From NCBI RefSeq assembly GCF_030068605.1, contig NZ_JASJOU010000001.1:868001-932000 (forward strand): 64,000 nucleotides of DNA, written 5' to 3'. Made by a program: the position numbers and the translations under genes. Each line of letters opens with the position of its first letter. Position 1 is the first letter of the stretch. Positions 9,117 through 20,088 of the stretch are shown piece by piece. The notes under the pieces were generated by a model. That model was not told the origin of the DNA, made no database searches, and was given only the letters and a program-made list of their open reading frames with translations. The stretch comes from Xanthocytophaga agilis. GTDB taxonomy: Bacteria > Bacteroidota > Bacteroidia > Cytophagales > 172606-1.

Positions 9117-10274
9117 ATGAAAGCTATATATTTATTTCTAGGCTTGTGTTTGACATCGATGGTAGTATTTGCTCAATCTGAGAGCAAATCACGTTCAGGA
9201 GTCTCAAAGCAGAGAAAATCTATCTCTATCCCTATGCAGGCAGATCGCTGGGAGTTTGCACCTCAGAAGGCAGAATTTGTGACCTATAAAAATGTGCAAG
9301 GGATGAAGTTACTGCCTAAATCCGGACCTGTTGTATTGAAAGACTTTATATTCTCAGACGGAACTATTGAGTTTGATGTCGAGCAAACCGAATCAACTTT
9401 TGTGGGTGTATATTTCCGATGGCAGAATGCTATGGAATCTGAATTTGTATACTTACGGGCACAAAGAGTCAATAACGCCAAAGCAATAGATGCTATACAA
9501 TATGCACCAATTATTGGGGGAGTAAACATGTGGGATATGCTACCTCTTTTTCAGGGACCCGCTTTGATTAAAGAAAAAGAGTGGAATCATATTAAACTGG
9601 TTGTTTCAGAGTTACAAATGAGAGTGTATGTCAATAACAACGCTCACTCCACACTTGAAATACCTCGTCTGGAAGGAAATACCAAACAGGGAACTATTGC
9701 CTTTGAAGGCCCAGCTGTTTATGCCAACCTTATTGTAAAGCCTGGAGAAATTGAAGGCTTATCAACTACAGAAGGTATTGATCTGACCAATCATGATTCC
9801 CGATATATTCGTTCCTGGGCCGTTACAAAACCTGATTCTCTTCCAATGGGAAGGGAATTACTTAATGTAAAGGCATTTCCTACAAAAGAGACCTCCTGGG
9901 AATCTATACAATCCGAAAGACAGGGTTTAGTAAATCTGACCCGTATGTATGGAAAGAGTGACTCTAGAAGATATGTATGGTTAAAAACTACCATTAAGGC
10001 AAAGTCAGATCTGATTCGGCAGGTGAGAATGGGCTTCAGTGATGAAGTTTGGGTAATGTTGAATGGCAATCCGGTATATGTAGATAAAAATCTGTATGGT
10101 GCCATCCTGATGAAACCTCCCTTTGGCAGATGCTCTATTGAGAATACATCTTTCACTTTACCTCTAAAGGCTGGTGACAATGAGTTGCTTATTGGTGTTG
10201 CCAATAGCTTTTATGGATGGGGAGTTATTGCCCGCTTTGACAATCTGGACGATATAGAACTGGCTGAAAAATAG
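9117..10274 (+). CDS. Secreted protein with concanavalin-like domain and C-terminal jelly-roll region
   Basis: A signal peptide (MKAIYLFLGLCLTSMVVFAQ) precedes 365 residues of beta-rich sequence. Residues 45-210 look concanavalin/DUF1080-like (FSDGTIEFDVEQTESTFVGVYFRW, and WNHIKLVVSELQMRVYVNN). Residues 225-385 resemble a galactose-binding jelly roll (VWVMLNGNPVYVDKN, LKAGDNELLIGVAN). I see no catalytic signature, and a carbohydrate-binding or accessory role is a guess. It sits in a block with a DUF1080 lipoprotein and a membrane HTH-like protein carrying a similar domain. Confidence 0.8.
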   Translation: MKAIYLFLGLCLTSMVVFAQSESKSRSGVSKQRKSISIPMQADRWEFAPQKAEFVTYKNVQGMKLLPKSGPVVLKDFIFSDGTIEFDVEQTESTFVGVYFRWQNAMESEFVYLRAQRVNNAKAIDAIQYAPIIGGVNMWDMLPLFQGPALIKEKEWNHIKLVVSELQMRVYVNNNAHSTLEIPRLEGNTKQGTIAFEGPAVYANLIVKPGEIEGLSTTEGIDLTNHDSRYIRSWAVTKPDSLPMGRELLNVKAFPTKETSWESIQSERQGLVNLTRMYGKSDSRRYVWLKTTIKAKSDLIRQVRMGFSDEVWVMLNGNPVYVDKNLYGAILMKPPFGRCSIENTSFTLPLKAGDNELLIGVANSFYGWGVIARFDNLDDIELAEK

Positions 10275-10277
10275 TTT

Positions 10278-10323
10278 TATCCAGAGGCAGTTGTTATATG
10301 TTGCCTCTGGATAGTTTTCTTAG
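10278..10323. terminator. Bidirectional terminator
   Basis: TATCCAGAGGCA (10278-10289) pairs with TGCCTCTGGATA (10312-10323), between convergent stops at 10274 and 10361. Confidence 0.75.
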
Positions 10324-10360
10324 TTGTTGACAGGAATGGTAATGCCTCTAGACAAGAAAT

Positions 10361-12088
10361 TTATTTTTCGAACCGGACATTTCGAAAATCGTCAGCACCT
10401 ATAACAAAATGATCTATTCGATCTTTTTCTTTTCCTCCAAACTGAAAGATTGCCTGGTTATCAGGTGCATAAAAAGTATGTATTCTAATAGGAATGGTTT
10501 TGATGCGAATAATACCTTTAAAGGTGACGATCAAATTTTGCTTTTTGACTTTTACCTTCATTCGGCTATGTGTCTCTTTATTGGTGTAGATACCTGTATA
10601 TTTCCTTAGTTCAGCCGTTTGCAGAATAGGAGAGGGATTCATTCGAAAGTGGGTAGTATCATTTTTGAATTTTTGGTGGAGTAAGACTTCTCCATTTTCC
10701 GAATGAGAGAACCAGATGTGAAGGTACAAATCTGGATCTCCAACTTTTGCCACAAAATGATTATTTCCAATAGCCATTAATTCGTGTAGGGACTTATTGG
10801 GTCTGAATGCCAGATATACTTTTTCATCTTTTATCAGAATCTGTCTGAATCGATAGCGATTTTTCTTACTGATGCCTTCATAGTTACTGAGTTTATCTTT
10901 AAAGAAGTTTTTATCGATAGAAAGAAATTGATAAGGTTTTCTAACTGTATCTGTAGGTTGAGATTGGATGTTGAGCATCAGATCTGCCAGAGCAAAGGCT
11001 TTTCTTTCTGTATCATCATAACGGGAACTATTTGCCAGGCAAATAATGCTTAGGTGTTTGTCTGGAAAACGTACCAGCGAAGATGTATATCTGTAATCAT
11101 CACCTCCATGCCCAATTGCAGCATTATTGTGATACGAATGGATATTTAATCCAAATGCATAATGAATGGTATCGCCATTATTGAGTATGTAAGGAGTTTG
11201 CATGGTTGATATAAGAGCCGGATCTTTTTGGCCTAGTTGATTATGCCAAAAGTTTTCATTCCATAAGATCAGATCATCAACTGTCGTGATTAGATTGTGA
11301 TCACCTACTATACCCCCATCTATAGGTGATTTTCGCTTGAATTTTGTCGGATGTTTACGTCTGGGTTGATAGGGAACAGCTCGTGTGGATGGTTCGCCAG
11401 ATACTACATCATTAAAGAACGTATGATTCATCTGAAGAGGTTTGAAAATATACTGATCTGCAAATAATCGTAATGACATTCCACTAATCCTGTGTACAAT
11501 CTCACCCAGTAATACATAGTTTATATTAGTATAGGCATGTTCATCGCCAGGCTTAAAATTCAGATCCTGTTGATTTGACATCAGAGAAAGCATGTTAGCT
11601 GTAGTATTGTATTTTTTTCGAATGTTTCCTTTCAGATTTATTTTGCCTGATAATACCGCCAGTACATATGCTTCCCGTAAACCACTCGTATGTGTGAGCA
11701 AATGTCTGACAGTCACTTTCTCTTTCAACTTAAATTCAGGAAAGAATTTGCGAATATCATCGTCAAAAGAGAGTTTACCTTCTTCTTCCAACAGAGCTAT
11801 ACACATGGCGGTAAACTGTTTGGCTACAGAGGCTACATTAAATGTGGTTTGAGGTGTATTGGGAAGATGCCGTTGGATATTTGCCATACCATATCCTTTG
11901 AGTAATAGCACCTTTCCTTCTAAAACTACTGCAACCGAACCACCAGGGCAATCTGATTTATTCCAGTCAGAAAAAATAGAATCAACTCTATGTTCCATAG
12001 TTTGGAACGTAAATGAAAATGTATTTTGAGAAATACAGGGGCATGAAGCGGCCAGAAACAAGAGCAAGAATAAGAGAGCTTTTTTCAT
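10361..12088 (-). CDS. Serine hydrolase (beta-lactamase family) with C-terminal beta domain
   Basis: I start at the ATG at 12088, which opens a signal peptide (MKKALLFLLLFLAASCPC) with a possible lipoprotein or signal peptidase site. The longer reading from 12127 adds 13 charged residues. The 575-aa protein has SVAKQFTAM (SxxK), YTNINYVLL (YxN) and GHGGDDYRYTS (HxG) in the penicillin-binding-protein-like catalytic half. A C-terminal extension of about 190 residues resembles the extra beta domain of related esterase-type proteins. It is 64 bp downstream of the AraC regulator at 12153 on the same strand, so that regulator may control it. Confidence 0.9.
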   Translation of the reverse strand: MKKALLFLLLFLAASCPCISQNTFSFTFQTMEHRVDSIFSDWNKSDCPGGSVAVVLEGKVLLLKGYGMANIQRHLPNTPQTTFNVASVAKQFTAMCIALLEEEGKLSFDDDIRKFFPEFKLKEKVTVRHLLTHTSGLREAYVLAVLSGKINLKGNIRKKYNTTANMLSLMSNQQDLNFKPGDEHAYTNINYVLLGEIVHRISGMSLRLFADQYIFKPLQMNHTFFNDVVSGEPSTRAVPYQPRRKHPTKFKRKSPIDGGIVGDHNLITTVDDLILWNENFWHNQLGQKDPALISTMQTPYILNNGDTIHYAFGLNIHSYHNNAAIGHGGDDYRYTSSLVRFPDKHLSIICLANSSRYDDTERKAFALADLMLNIQSQPTDTVRKPYQFLSIDKNFFKDKLSNYEGISKKNRYRFRQILIKDEKVYLAFRPNKSLHELMAIGNNHFVAKVGDPDLYLHIWFSHSENGEVLLHQKFKNDTTHFRMNPSPILQTAELRKYTGIYTNKETHSRMKVKVKKQNLIVTFKGIIRIKTIPIRIHTFYAPDNQAIFQFGGKEKDRIDHFVIGADDFRNVRFEK

Positions 12089-12152
12089 TCGTTTTTTTGA
12101 GCGAAACAATAGAAACTCTCTTTTCAAATCTTCTCAAAACTGGTTTTGAGAG

Positions 12153-13271
12153 TTAATTTTTAACTTTTCTGATTTCAGACTGTATAAACTCCTTAGGTGT
12201 CATTTGCGTCATAAGTTTGAAAACACGTTGAAATGTTGCCTGAGAGCTAAATCCACAATCCAGTGCGATCCCTGAAATAGTCATGTGTTGATTTTCGCTA
12301 GCCAACAGGCGTTGTTTAACTTCATTAACACGATACTCATTTACAAACTCACTAAAGCCTTTCTGTAAATGTTGATTGAGAATAGATGAAACTTGTCTTG
12401 AATTTAGGGAAATATGATCTGCTAATTTTGCTACGGTGAGATCTGGGTCGAGATAAAGTTTTTCGCTTTCCATAGCTTCCTGCATTTTTTGTACACAAAC
12501 AGCAATTTCATCAGGTGTTAATGTGTCCAGAGAAGAAGAACCTGCTTTGACGGTTTCAAGATACACTATTTTGGTACGATGATACCCTGCAAAGCTGATC
12601 CAATAAATGAGAATAACTAGTAAGACTTCTGATGGATAGTAATGGTTTTCATTGAAGGTTGGCCATACAAAAGGAGAAATTACTGTAACCACCCAAACAA
12701 TACCTAGTATTAGCATTGCTATAATTAAAATTTTTATCCAGCGGAATTTTGATAACCTATCTGAAGAATCTTGTTGACGTATCAGTTTAACTGAGTAGAG
12801 TAAGTACAGCCAAAATATCAATACACTTAAAGGTTCTGCAATAACTGCCTGCCAATAATCTATTTTTTGAGTAAAAATACTTGAATGAATAAGTTGTGTT
12901 TTCTCCAAAATAAAATAGAGAATGAGAAAACAACGGATTACAAATTGTACAAGTACAGGAGCATAATACCAAACAATAGACTGAGGTGTTTTTTGTTGAG
13001 GATGAACGATTGCATAAACATACAGATACAAGCTGGGACCGAGGGCAAATATCAATGTGAACGGAAAAAGAGCAAAAAAGTAAGAATTTATACCTGAACT
13101 CCAGTTAAAAGTTTCAAATCCATTGTATACAAGCACAGCAATAAACATTCCTAATGCCTTGCTTTTTAGTTTATTTTCATCTTTTGAAAAAAACAAGATG
13201 ATACTTACCAATAACCCCTGTATAGCACCAAATAAAATAAGTAAATTGATAAGACTTAGGTTTAGTGACAT
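12153..13271 (-). CDS. AraC-family regulator with multi-helix membrane domain
   Basis: The protein is 372 aa. Residues 5-235 contain about seven hydrophobic helices, the usual N-terminal sensor half of a large Bacteroidota AraC subfamily. Residues 255-370 hold the AraC DNA-binding domain: DPDLTVAKLADHISLNSRQV for the first HTH and ISGIALDCGFSSQATFQRVF with MTPKEFIQ for the second. It should sense a membrane-associated signal and activate genes directly. It is the first gene of a probable two-gene unit with the serine hydrolase, and divergent from the phosphotriesterase-like gene (118 bp between the starts). Confidence 0.92.
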   Translation of the reverse strand: MSLNLSLINLLILFGAIQGLLVSIILFFSKDENKLKSKALGMFIAVLVYNGFETFNWSSGINSYFFALFPFTLIFALGPSLYLYVYAIVHPQQKTPQSIVWYYAPVLVQFVIRCFLILYFILEKTQLIHSSIFTQKIDYWQAVIAEPLSVLIFWLYLLYSVKLIRQQDSSDRLSKFRWIKILIIAMLILGIVWVVTVISPFVWPTFNENHYYPSEVLLVILIYWISFAGYHRTKIVYLETVKAGSSSLDTLTPDEIAVCVQKMQEAMESEKLYLDPDLTVAKLADHISLNSRQVSSILNQHLQKGFSEFVNEYRVNEVKQRLLASENQHMTISGIALDCGFSSQATFQRVFKLMTQMTPKEFIQSEIRKVKN

Positions 13272-13389
13272 AACTATACTGGTTATCAGTCAAAAGGAGG
13301 GGAAAATATTGTGCTGGTAAGTAAAAATACGTAACTTGAATCAGAACCGAAAACGTACATTTTTCCAAACTCACTATAACTCTAATTCT

Positions 13390-14433
13390 ATGAAAACGGT
13401 GACCCGACGCGAGTTTATACGAGTTTCTTCCGGAGTCCTTAGTGGATTACTAATTGCTCCATCTATTGCTCTCTCCTTACAACGAATACCCCCCAGAATT
13501 CAGTGTGTGACAACCAGCAAAGAGGCATCCTTTATGGGTGTGTCACTCATTCACGAGCATATTCTGGTGGATTTCATAGGAGCAGATAAGTATAATCCAA
13601 ATCGGTGGTACAGGGATCAGGTCTTAAAGAAAGTGTTACCTTATTTGCAGGAAGTAAAAGCTTTGGGGTGTCAGACTATTGTGGACTGTACACCCGCTTA
13701 TTTGGGAAGAGATCCTCTTTTGCTAAAATTAGTCTCACAGGCGACAGGAATACAGATTATTACCAATACAGGATACTATGGTGCCAGACAGAATAAATTT
13801 CTACCAGCTTTTGCATTTACAGAAACAGCAGATCAATTGGCAAGCCGATGGGTGCGTGAATTCAAGCGGGGAATTGATGATACAGGTATTAAACCTGGTT
13901 TTATAAAAATAGGAGTAGACCCGGAACCCTTATCGCCTATTCATCAGAAGCTGGTACAGGCTGCTGCACGTACACATTTAAAAACAGGAATGGTTATCGC
14001 TTCTCATACAGGACCTGCGATACCTGCTTTTGAGCAGATGGAAATATTACGAAATGAGGGGGTACATCCACAGGCATTTATCTGGGTACATGCACAATCT
14101 GAACCTGAAAAAGAAAAGTATATAGAGGCTGTAAATGAAGGAGCTTGGGTGAGTCTGGATGGATTGAGTGATCAGAATGTGGATGAGTATCTGCAATTGC
14201 TACGTTTTATGAAAGAAAAGCAATTATGGCATAGAACACTGATTTCACATGATGCCGGATGGTATCATCCAGGAGAACCTAAAGGTGGAGATTTTCGCCC
14301 CTTTACAACTATTCATAAAAAATTGCTTCCTCTGATGGCGCAGAATGGTTTTACGCAAGTTGAAATAGATCAGCTTCTAAAGATTAATCCTGCTAATGCA
14401 TTTGCCATTCGTATAAAACCTTTGGTTAAATAA
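13390..14433 (+). CDS. Phosphotriesterase-family amidohydrolase with Tat-type signal
   Basis: The ATG at 13390 gives a twin-arginine signal (TRREFIRVSSG). The in-frame codon at 13336 would only extend it upstream. The 347-aa protein has the binuclear-metal signature of the phosphotriesterase/parathion-hydrolase family: HEH (H55, H57), a candidate carbamylated lysine K173 in GFIKIGVD, histidines in ASHTGP and VHAQSEP, and the aspartate in SHDAGW. In Bacteroidota such proteins are usually lactonases or esterases of unknown natural substrate. The Tat signal suggests folding with metals before export. It shares a palindromic terminator with the convergent VOC gene. Confidence 0.92.
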   Translation: MKTVTRREFIRVSSGVLSGLLIAPSIALSLQRIPPRIQCVTTSKEASFMGVSLIHEHILVDFIGADKYNPNRWYRDQVLKKVLPYLQEVKALGCQTIVDCTPAYLGRDPLLLKLVSQATGIQIITNTGYYGARQNKFLPAFAFTETADQLASRWVREFKRGIDDTGIKPGFIKIGVDPEPLSPIHQKLVQAAARTHLKTGMVIASHTGPAIPAFEQMEILRNEGVHPQAFIWVHAQSEPEKEKYIEAVNEGAWVSLDGLSDQNVDEYLQLLRFMKEKQLWHRTLISHDAGWYHPGEPKGGDFRPFTTIHKKLLPLMAQNGFTQVEIDQLLKINPANAFAIRIKPLVK

Positions 14434-14466
14434 AAAAGACAAATGAATTCATTTGTCTTTTTTATT
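14429..14466. terminator. 38-bp perfect palindrome acting as bidirectional terminator
   Basis: The sequence 14429-14466 is its own reverse complement with no mismatch (centre between 14447 and 14448; core GACAAATGAATTCATTTGTC flanked by A6 and T6). It contains the stop codons of both convergent genes. Confidence 0.85.
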
Positions 14467-15468
14467 GCCACTCATTGTTTCTGAAGGCTGATTGATGTAA
14501 ACTGTACGAGGTCCTTCTCTTCCGTCTTCTGCATACATCTCGCAATAGATTCCTTCTGGCGAATGTGTAATGGCTGTTATATAAGGGGTAGGCTTATTAC
14601 GATAAATTAACCGGGAAGGACGGAGGTTAAATTCATAACCTTTAATGGCTGCAGCCTGATACGCAGGCTGAGGGTCTTTGTATAGAAATCCTATCTGTTC
14701 TATTCCAGGTCTGAACTGCATAGTATCCATTTTATGAACAGTGTTTGATGGAATGTTCAACGCCTCTGGAACTGCCATAATGAGTATATGGTCTCCTACT
14801 TTCATTTTGCAGTAAAGATTATTTCTCTTTAAAATTTCCCCATTATACACATCCTTAAAGAAGTTGATATTTTTTTCCAGATTCTCAACCAGCAACATCA
14901 CATGGTCAATGCCATACAGTGTTTCCTGTGATCGTTCCCGATTACGTTGTATGATAACAATACGGGTGTATTCTGGCCCCCATATCATTGCAGCTTTGGA
15001 CGATTCTCCTGGAATATCGACTTCAGTCGATATTACTTTTATACCTTGTGCTTCTAGTGACTTCAGTGAGTATTTAATACTTTCTGTGCGTAAGGCAAGC
15101 CAATGTACACCATAGGTAGGTGGTGTTTTTGCTGAGACTTTAACCGATGTCCGTTTCCAGCGGATAGGATCTTCCTGCATATACATACCCTGATAAGGCC
15201 CACGAGGTGAAATAGCTATAGAGGCTTGTTCTGGTCTTACTTCAAGATAGTCGATAAACGAAAGAGGATTTTTGTCTGGTCTTGCCAATGGCTTTGCCTG
15301 AAAGTGCTTGACAAAAAAATCTTTGGCTGCTTTAGGATCATTCACAAAATAGTGAATATTATCCAGCATGATTGGAGGTGTTTCCTGTTGATCTGTGGGT
15401 ATAAAGGCACAGCAAATCAGTGTAAACACAGATAGCACGCCCAACTGATAAAGTCTTGGCAAAGACAT
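14449..15468 (-). CDS. Exported protein with two VOC (glyoxalase/bleomycin-resistance) modules
   Basis: This 339-aa protein starts with a hydrophobic signal (VLSVFTLICCAF). Two vicinal-oxygen-chelate modules follow: about residues 33-175 (MLDNIHYFVNDPKAAKDFF) and about 185-320 (IDHVMLLVENLEKNINFFK). The family includes glyoxalases, dioxygenases and binding proteins. The metal ligands cannot be assigned confidently and no substrate is evident. The gene stands alone, with the Gfo/Idh gene upstream on the same strand 214 bp away. Confidence 0.85.
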   Translation of the reverse strand: MSLPRLYQLGVLSVFTLICCAFIPTDQQETPPIMLDNIHYFVNDPKAAKDFFVKHFQAKPLARPDKNPLSFIDYLEVRPEQASIAISPRGPYQGMYMQEDPIRWKRTSVKVSAKTPPTYGVHWLALRTESIKYSLKSLEAQGIKVISTEVDIPGESSKAAMIWGPEYTRIVIIQRNRERSQETLYGIDHVMLLVENLEKNINFFKDVYNGEILKRNNLYCKMKVGDHILIMAVPEALNIPSNTVHKMDTMQFRPGIEQIGFLYKDPQPAYQAAAIKGYEFNLRPSRLIYRNKPTPYITAITHSPEGIYCEMYAEDGREGPRTVYINQPSETMSGNKKDK

Positions 15469-15629
15469 AACGCAATGTCAGAGGTAGAAGTGGATAATAT
15501 TTACCAGATAATTTGAAAGTATAGATTAGTCCAATATAATGCTAATGTAATAAATATTCATAAAAGTGTATACTGAACACTTCATTTAATTTCTTTTATT
15601 GGTAGTAAATCTGAAGTTTGGTAAACAAA

Positions 15630-15656
15630 AAAAGCCTCTTTTCCAAAGAGGCTTTT
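15630..15656. terminator. Terminator of the Gfo/Idh/MocA gene
   Basis: AAAAGCCTCTTT (15630-15641) pairs with AAAGAGGCTTTT (15645-15656) around TCC. On the minus strand it follows the stop at 15683 and runs into a T-rich tract. Confidence 0.85.
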
Positions 15657-15682
15657 CATCTGGAAATATATAACGTATTGGT

Positions 15683-17026
15683 TTATAGTTCGAAACCAGA
15701 ACGATATGTTCTCGTTACATATTGATTTAAATCTGGTGTTCCTGGAAACTGCATATTGGCAGAATCCCATGTCAGTTTTTGTCCTGGCATGCGTAAAGCC
15801 ATTACTCCCAATAACATAGTTTCAGTAAGTGGACCTGCATAATCAAACGGACAATTAGCCTTGCCATTTCCTTTACAAGCCTCAGCCCAGTTGCGCTCAT
15901 GACTCATTCCTACTCGTGGGAATAGTTGTTTGGGAGCTTTAAAATCCTGCATCTTTGTAGTTGGGAGCAGACGTGGCTTACTTCCATAGGTATCATGCAT
16001 AAGTTTTCCTTTGCTCCCTATATAAAGTACACCACCTCCACGATCTATCTTTTCTTCAGGTAAAAGTTCTTTCGGTCTTTCTGGCAACAGTCCACCATCA
16101 TACCAGGTCAAACGAACTGCTGGCATTTTACCTCTGGCTGCAAAATCATAATATACAATAGAGGCCACCGGATAGGTTTGTCCATTAAACTGAGAAGAAG
16201 AGGCTTCTACATGTGTGGGTGCTCCCAACCCTAGTGCCCATACAGGGTGATCTATCAGGTGAGCTCCCATATCACCTAATGCACCAACACCATAATCTAC
16301 CCATCCTCTCCATTTAAATGGGTGATAGGCTGGATTATAGGTTCTTGGTTGAGCCGGTCCTAAAAATAGATCCCAATCCAATGAAGGAGGAGTGGCAGGA
16401 GCATCTGTAGGGAATGCGATACCTTGTGGCCAGATAGGTCGATTGGTCCATACATGGACTTCAGTAACTTTGCCAATCATATCTGCAGCAATAATCTCAT
16501 TGATTAAGCGGGCATCGTCATTGGAATGACCTTGGTTTCCCATCTGGGTGACAATTTTAGGCATTGCCTTAGCTAATTTGGCAAGCTCCCGTGCTTCATG
16601 CAATGTATATGTCAATGGTTTTTGTACATACACATGCTTGCCAGCCTTCATAGCTGCTACTGTTTGTACTGCATGTAAGTGATCTGGAGTGGCAATTACT
16701 ACTGCATCTATATCTTTTTGCTGCTCCAGCATTTTACGATAATCCTTATGGCGTTTAGCATTGGGATAGGTATCGTATGTTTTGGCTGCATACGCATCAT
16801 CTACATCACATAATGCTACAATATTCTCGGTAGGTGCCAGATTGCGCAAATTAGCAGCTCCCATACCCCCTACACCAATCCCGGCAATATTTAATTTATC
16901 AGATGGAGGAATAAATCCTTTGCCTAATACATGCCTTGGTACAATCATAAATGAAGATGCTGCTAGTGCAGAATTTTTCAAAAACTTTCGTCTGCTGTTT
17001 GAGTGATCTGTTGTATTTTTTTTCAT
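15683..17026 (-). CDS. Gfo/Idh/MocA-family oxidoreductase with Tat signal
   Basis: The 447-aa protein carries a twin-arginine signal ([17 protein letters not shown]), so it is exported folded, probably with bound NAD(P). A Rossmann domain follows ([19 protein letters not shown] about 45-63; [14 protein letters not shown] about 110-123; [19 protein letters not shown] with the family's conserved EKP-like lysine). The C-terminal half is the substrate domain, with [20 protein letters not shown]. Exported members of this family in Bacteroidota are usually tied to sugar or glycoside conversion, such as 3-keto-sugar routes, the same theme as DUF1080. The specific sugar is not readable. Confidence 0.92.
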   Translation of the reverse strand: MKKNTTDHSNSRRKFLKNSALAASSFMIVPRHVLGKGFIPPSDKLNIAGIGVGGMGAANLRNLAPTENIVALCDVDDAYAAKTYDTYPNAKRHKDYRKMLEQQKDIDAVVIATPDHLHAVQTVAAMKAGKHVYVQKPLTYTLHEARELAKLAKAMPKIVTQMGNQGHSNDDARLINEIIAADMIGKVTEVHVWTNRPIWPQGIAFPTDAPATPPSLDWDLFLGPAQPRTYNPAYHPFKWRGWVDYGVGALGDMGAHLIDHPVWALGLGAPTHVEASSSQFNGQTYPVASIVYYDFAARGKMPAVRLTWYDGGLLPERPKELLPEEKIDRGGGVLYIGSKGKLMHDTYGSKPRLLPTTKMQDFKAPKQLFPRVGMSHERNWAEACKGNGKANCPFDYAGPLTETMLLGVMALRMPGQKLTWDSANMQFPGTPDLNQYVTRTYRSGFEL

Positions 17027-17330
17027 GAGTAAATGGAAGGGAGATAAACGTATGAATAGAAAAGTAATTAGACCAGGAAACTAATAGAAGATATCCTAAT
17101 TAGTTTTACCTCATTTTGTCTTTGAAAAGTAAAAATATTTCACATTTTAATCAATGTTGTTAAAAAAATATTTCTATTTAATAATCTATCGGTTATACTT
17201 GGTTGATCGATTATTTGAGATTTATTCCAAAGAAAATGATTACTTTCTGCGCAAAATTCCTACTGTATATACATTCTAGGTATTCTATTCTTTAAAACCA
17301 CTGTTTTTTTATTCAATACAATTTTTTCCT
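17027..17330. other. Divergent intergenic region
   Basis: AT-rich spacer between the starts of the Gfo/Idh gene and the CPBP gene. It must hold both promoters, but I see no convincing repeat, hairpin or small gene. Confidence 0.5.
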
Positions 17331-18266
17331 ATGAAGAAAATTATACATTATCTTCTTACACATATTCGTCAGGATTTTACGCTAAGAACATATGGATTAG
17401 TTACCTTGTTTCTGATAGTTAGTATTTCTTTTAACTATTATGTTGATCTGGAGGATAGTATTATTGACAGCTATGTGGGGAGCCCACAACGTTACTTGTG
17501 GTATTTTCTTTTGTATAGCTTTTCCTATTATGGTACAATTGGAATTTTACGAATAACCGGACAGTTGTCTAAAAAGTCTCTCGATAAAAACTTTTGGGTA
17601 TATAGTTTATTTGGAATGCTTGTTCTGAGCATAGAACCTGAATTTTCGTATTCCGTTGGTTCATATGTAAGCAAATTGGATAGTAGCTTATATTACTGGA
17701 ATTATAAACTGGCACATGAATTAGCTCCATTGGTATGCACTTTGATTCCATTGGCTCTGTTTTATGTTTATTACCGTCCTCGGCCGGAAACTTTCTATGG
17801 CCTCACTTTTTATAAGGTTGATTTGAAACCTTATTTTATTATGTGGTTGATTATGATACCTCCCATTATCTGGGCCTCTTTTCAACCAGACTTTCTGGAG
17901 ACCTATCCTACCTATAGATCTCCATTACCAGATGAACAGTTGGGTTTACCAAAGGGTGTATTGGCATTTATCTATGAACTGGCTTATGGCTCTGCATTTG
18001 TGATGACTGAGTTAATTTTCAGAGGTTTTCTGGTGATTGGCATTGCAGTAATAATTGGGAAGGAGGCAATTTTACCTATGGTTGTTACCTATGCGTTTTT
18101 GCATTTTGGTAAACCTTTGGGAGAGACTATCGGAGCTATTTTTGGAGGATATATATTAGGGGTTATTGCATTGTATAGTCGAAATATATGGGGTGGGGTA
18201 GCTATTCATTTGGGCGTTGCCTGGTTGATGGAAGTTGCAGCCTGGATTCAAAAAGGATTAAAGTGA
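17331..18266 (+). CDS. CPBP-family intramembrane metalloprotease (CAAX/Abi type)
   Basis: The protein is 311 aa with about eight membrane helices. The C-terminal third holds the CPBP (Rce1-like) motifs: TELIFRGFL, the ExxxR motif with the usual first Glu replaced by Thr; a histidine in YAFLHFG; and a third histidine in GGVAIHLGVAW. Members are intramembrane proteases or, in bacteria, often proteins of unknown or bacteriocin-immunity function. The missing first Glu of EExxxR means activity cannot be assumed. It is a single gene with its own terminator, convergent with glpK. Confidence 0.82.
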   Translation: MKKIIHYLLTHIRQDFTLRTYGLVTLFLIVSISFNYYVDLEDSIIDSYVGSPQRYLWYFLLYSFSYYGTIGILRITGQLSKKSLDKNFWVYSLFGMLVLSIEPEFSYSVGSYVSKLDSSLYYWNYKLAHELAPLVCTLIPLALFYVYYRPRPETFYGLTFYKVDLKPYFIMWLIMIPPIIWASFQPDFLETYPTYRSPLPDEQLGLPKGVLAFIYELAYGSAFVMTELIFRGFLVIGIAVIIGKEAILPMVVTYAFLHFGKPLGETIGAIFGGYILGVIALYSRNIWGGVAIHLGVAWLMEVAAWIQKGLK

Positions 18267-18296
18267 AGCCTGCTTGTTTAGACAACTAACAGGCTT
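18266..18296. terminator. Terminator between convergent genes
   Basis: AAGCCTG (18266-18272) pairs with CAGGCTT (18290-18296), with a further GTT/AAC pairing inside. It overlaps the stop of the CPBP gene. Confidence 0.65.
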
Positions 18297-18309
18297 TCTC
18301 TTATGTTTC

Positions 18310-20088
<1,779 letters not shown>

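Noticed and set aside
10361-12088. True antibiotic-resistance beta-lactamase
   Set aside because: It has SxxK and YxN motifs, but also a long C-terminal domain and an HGG box typical of esterase or peptidase relatives.
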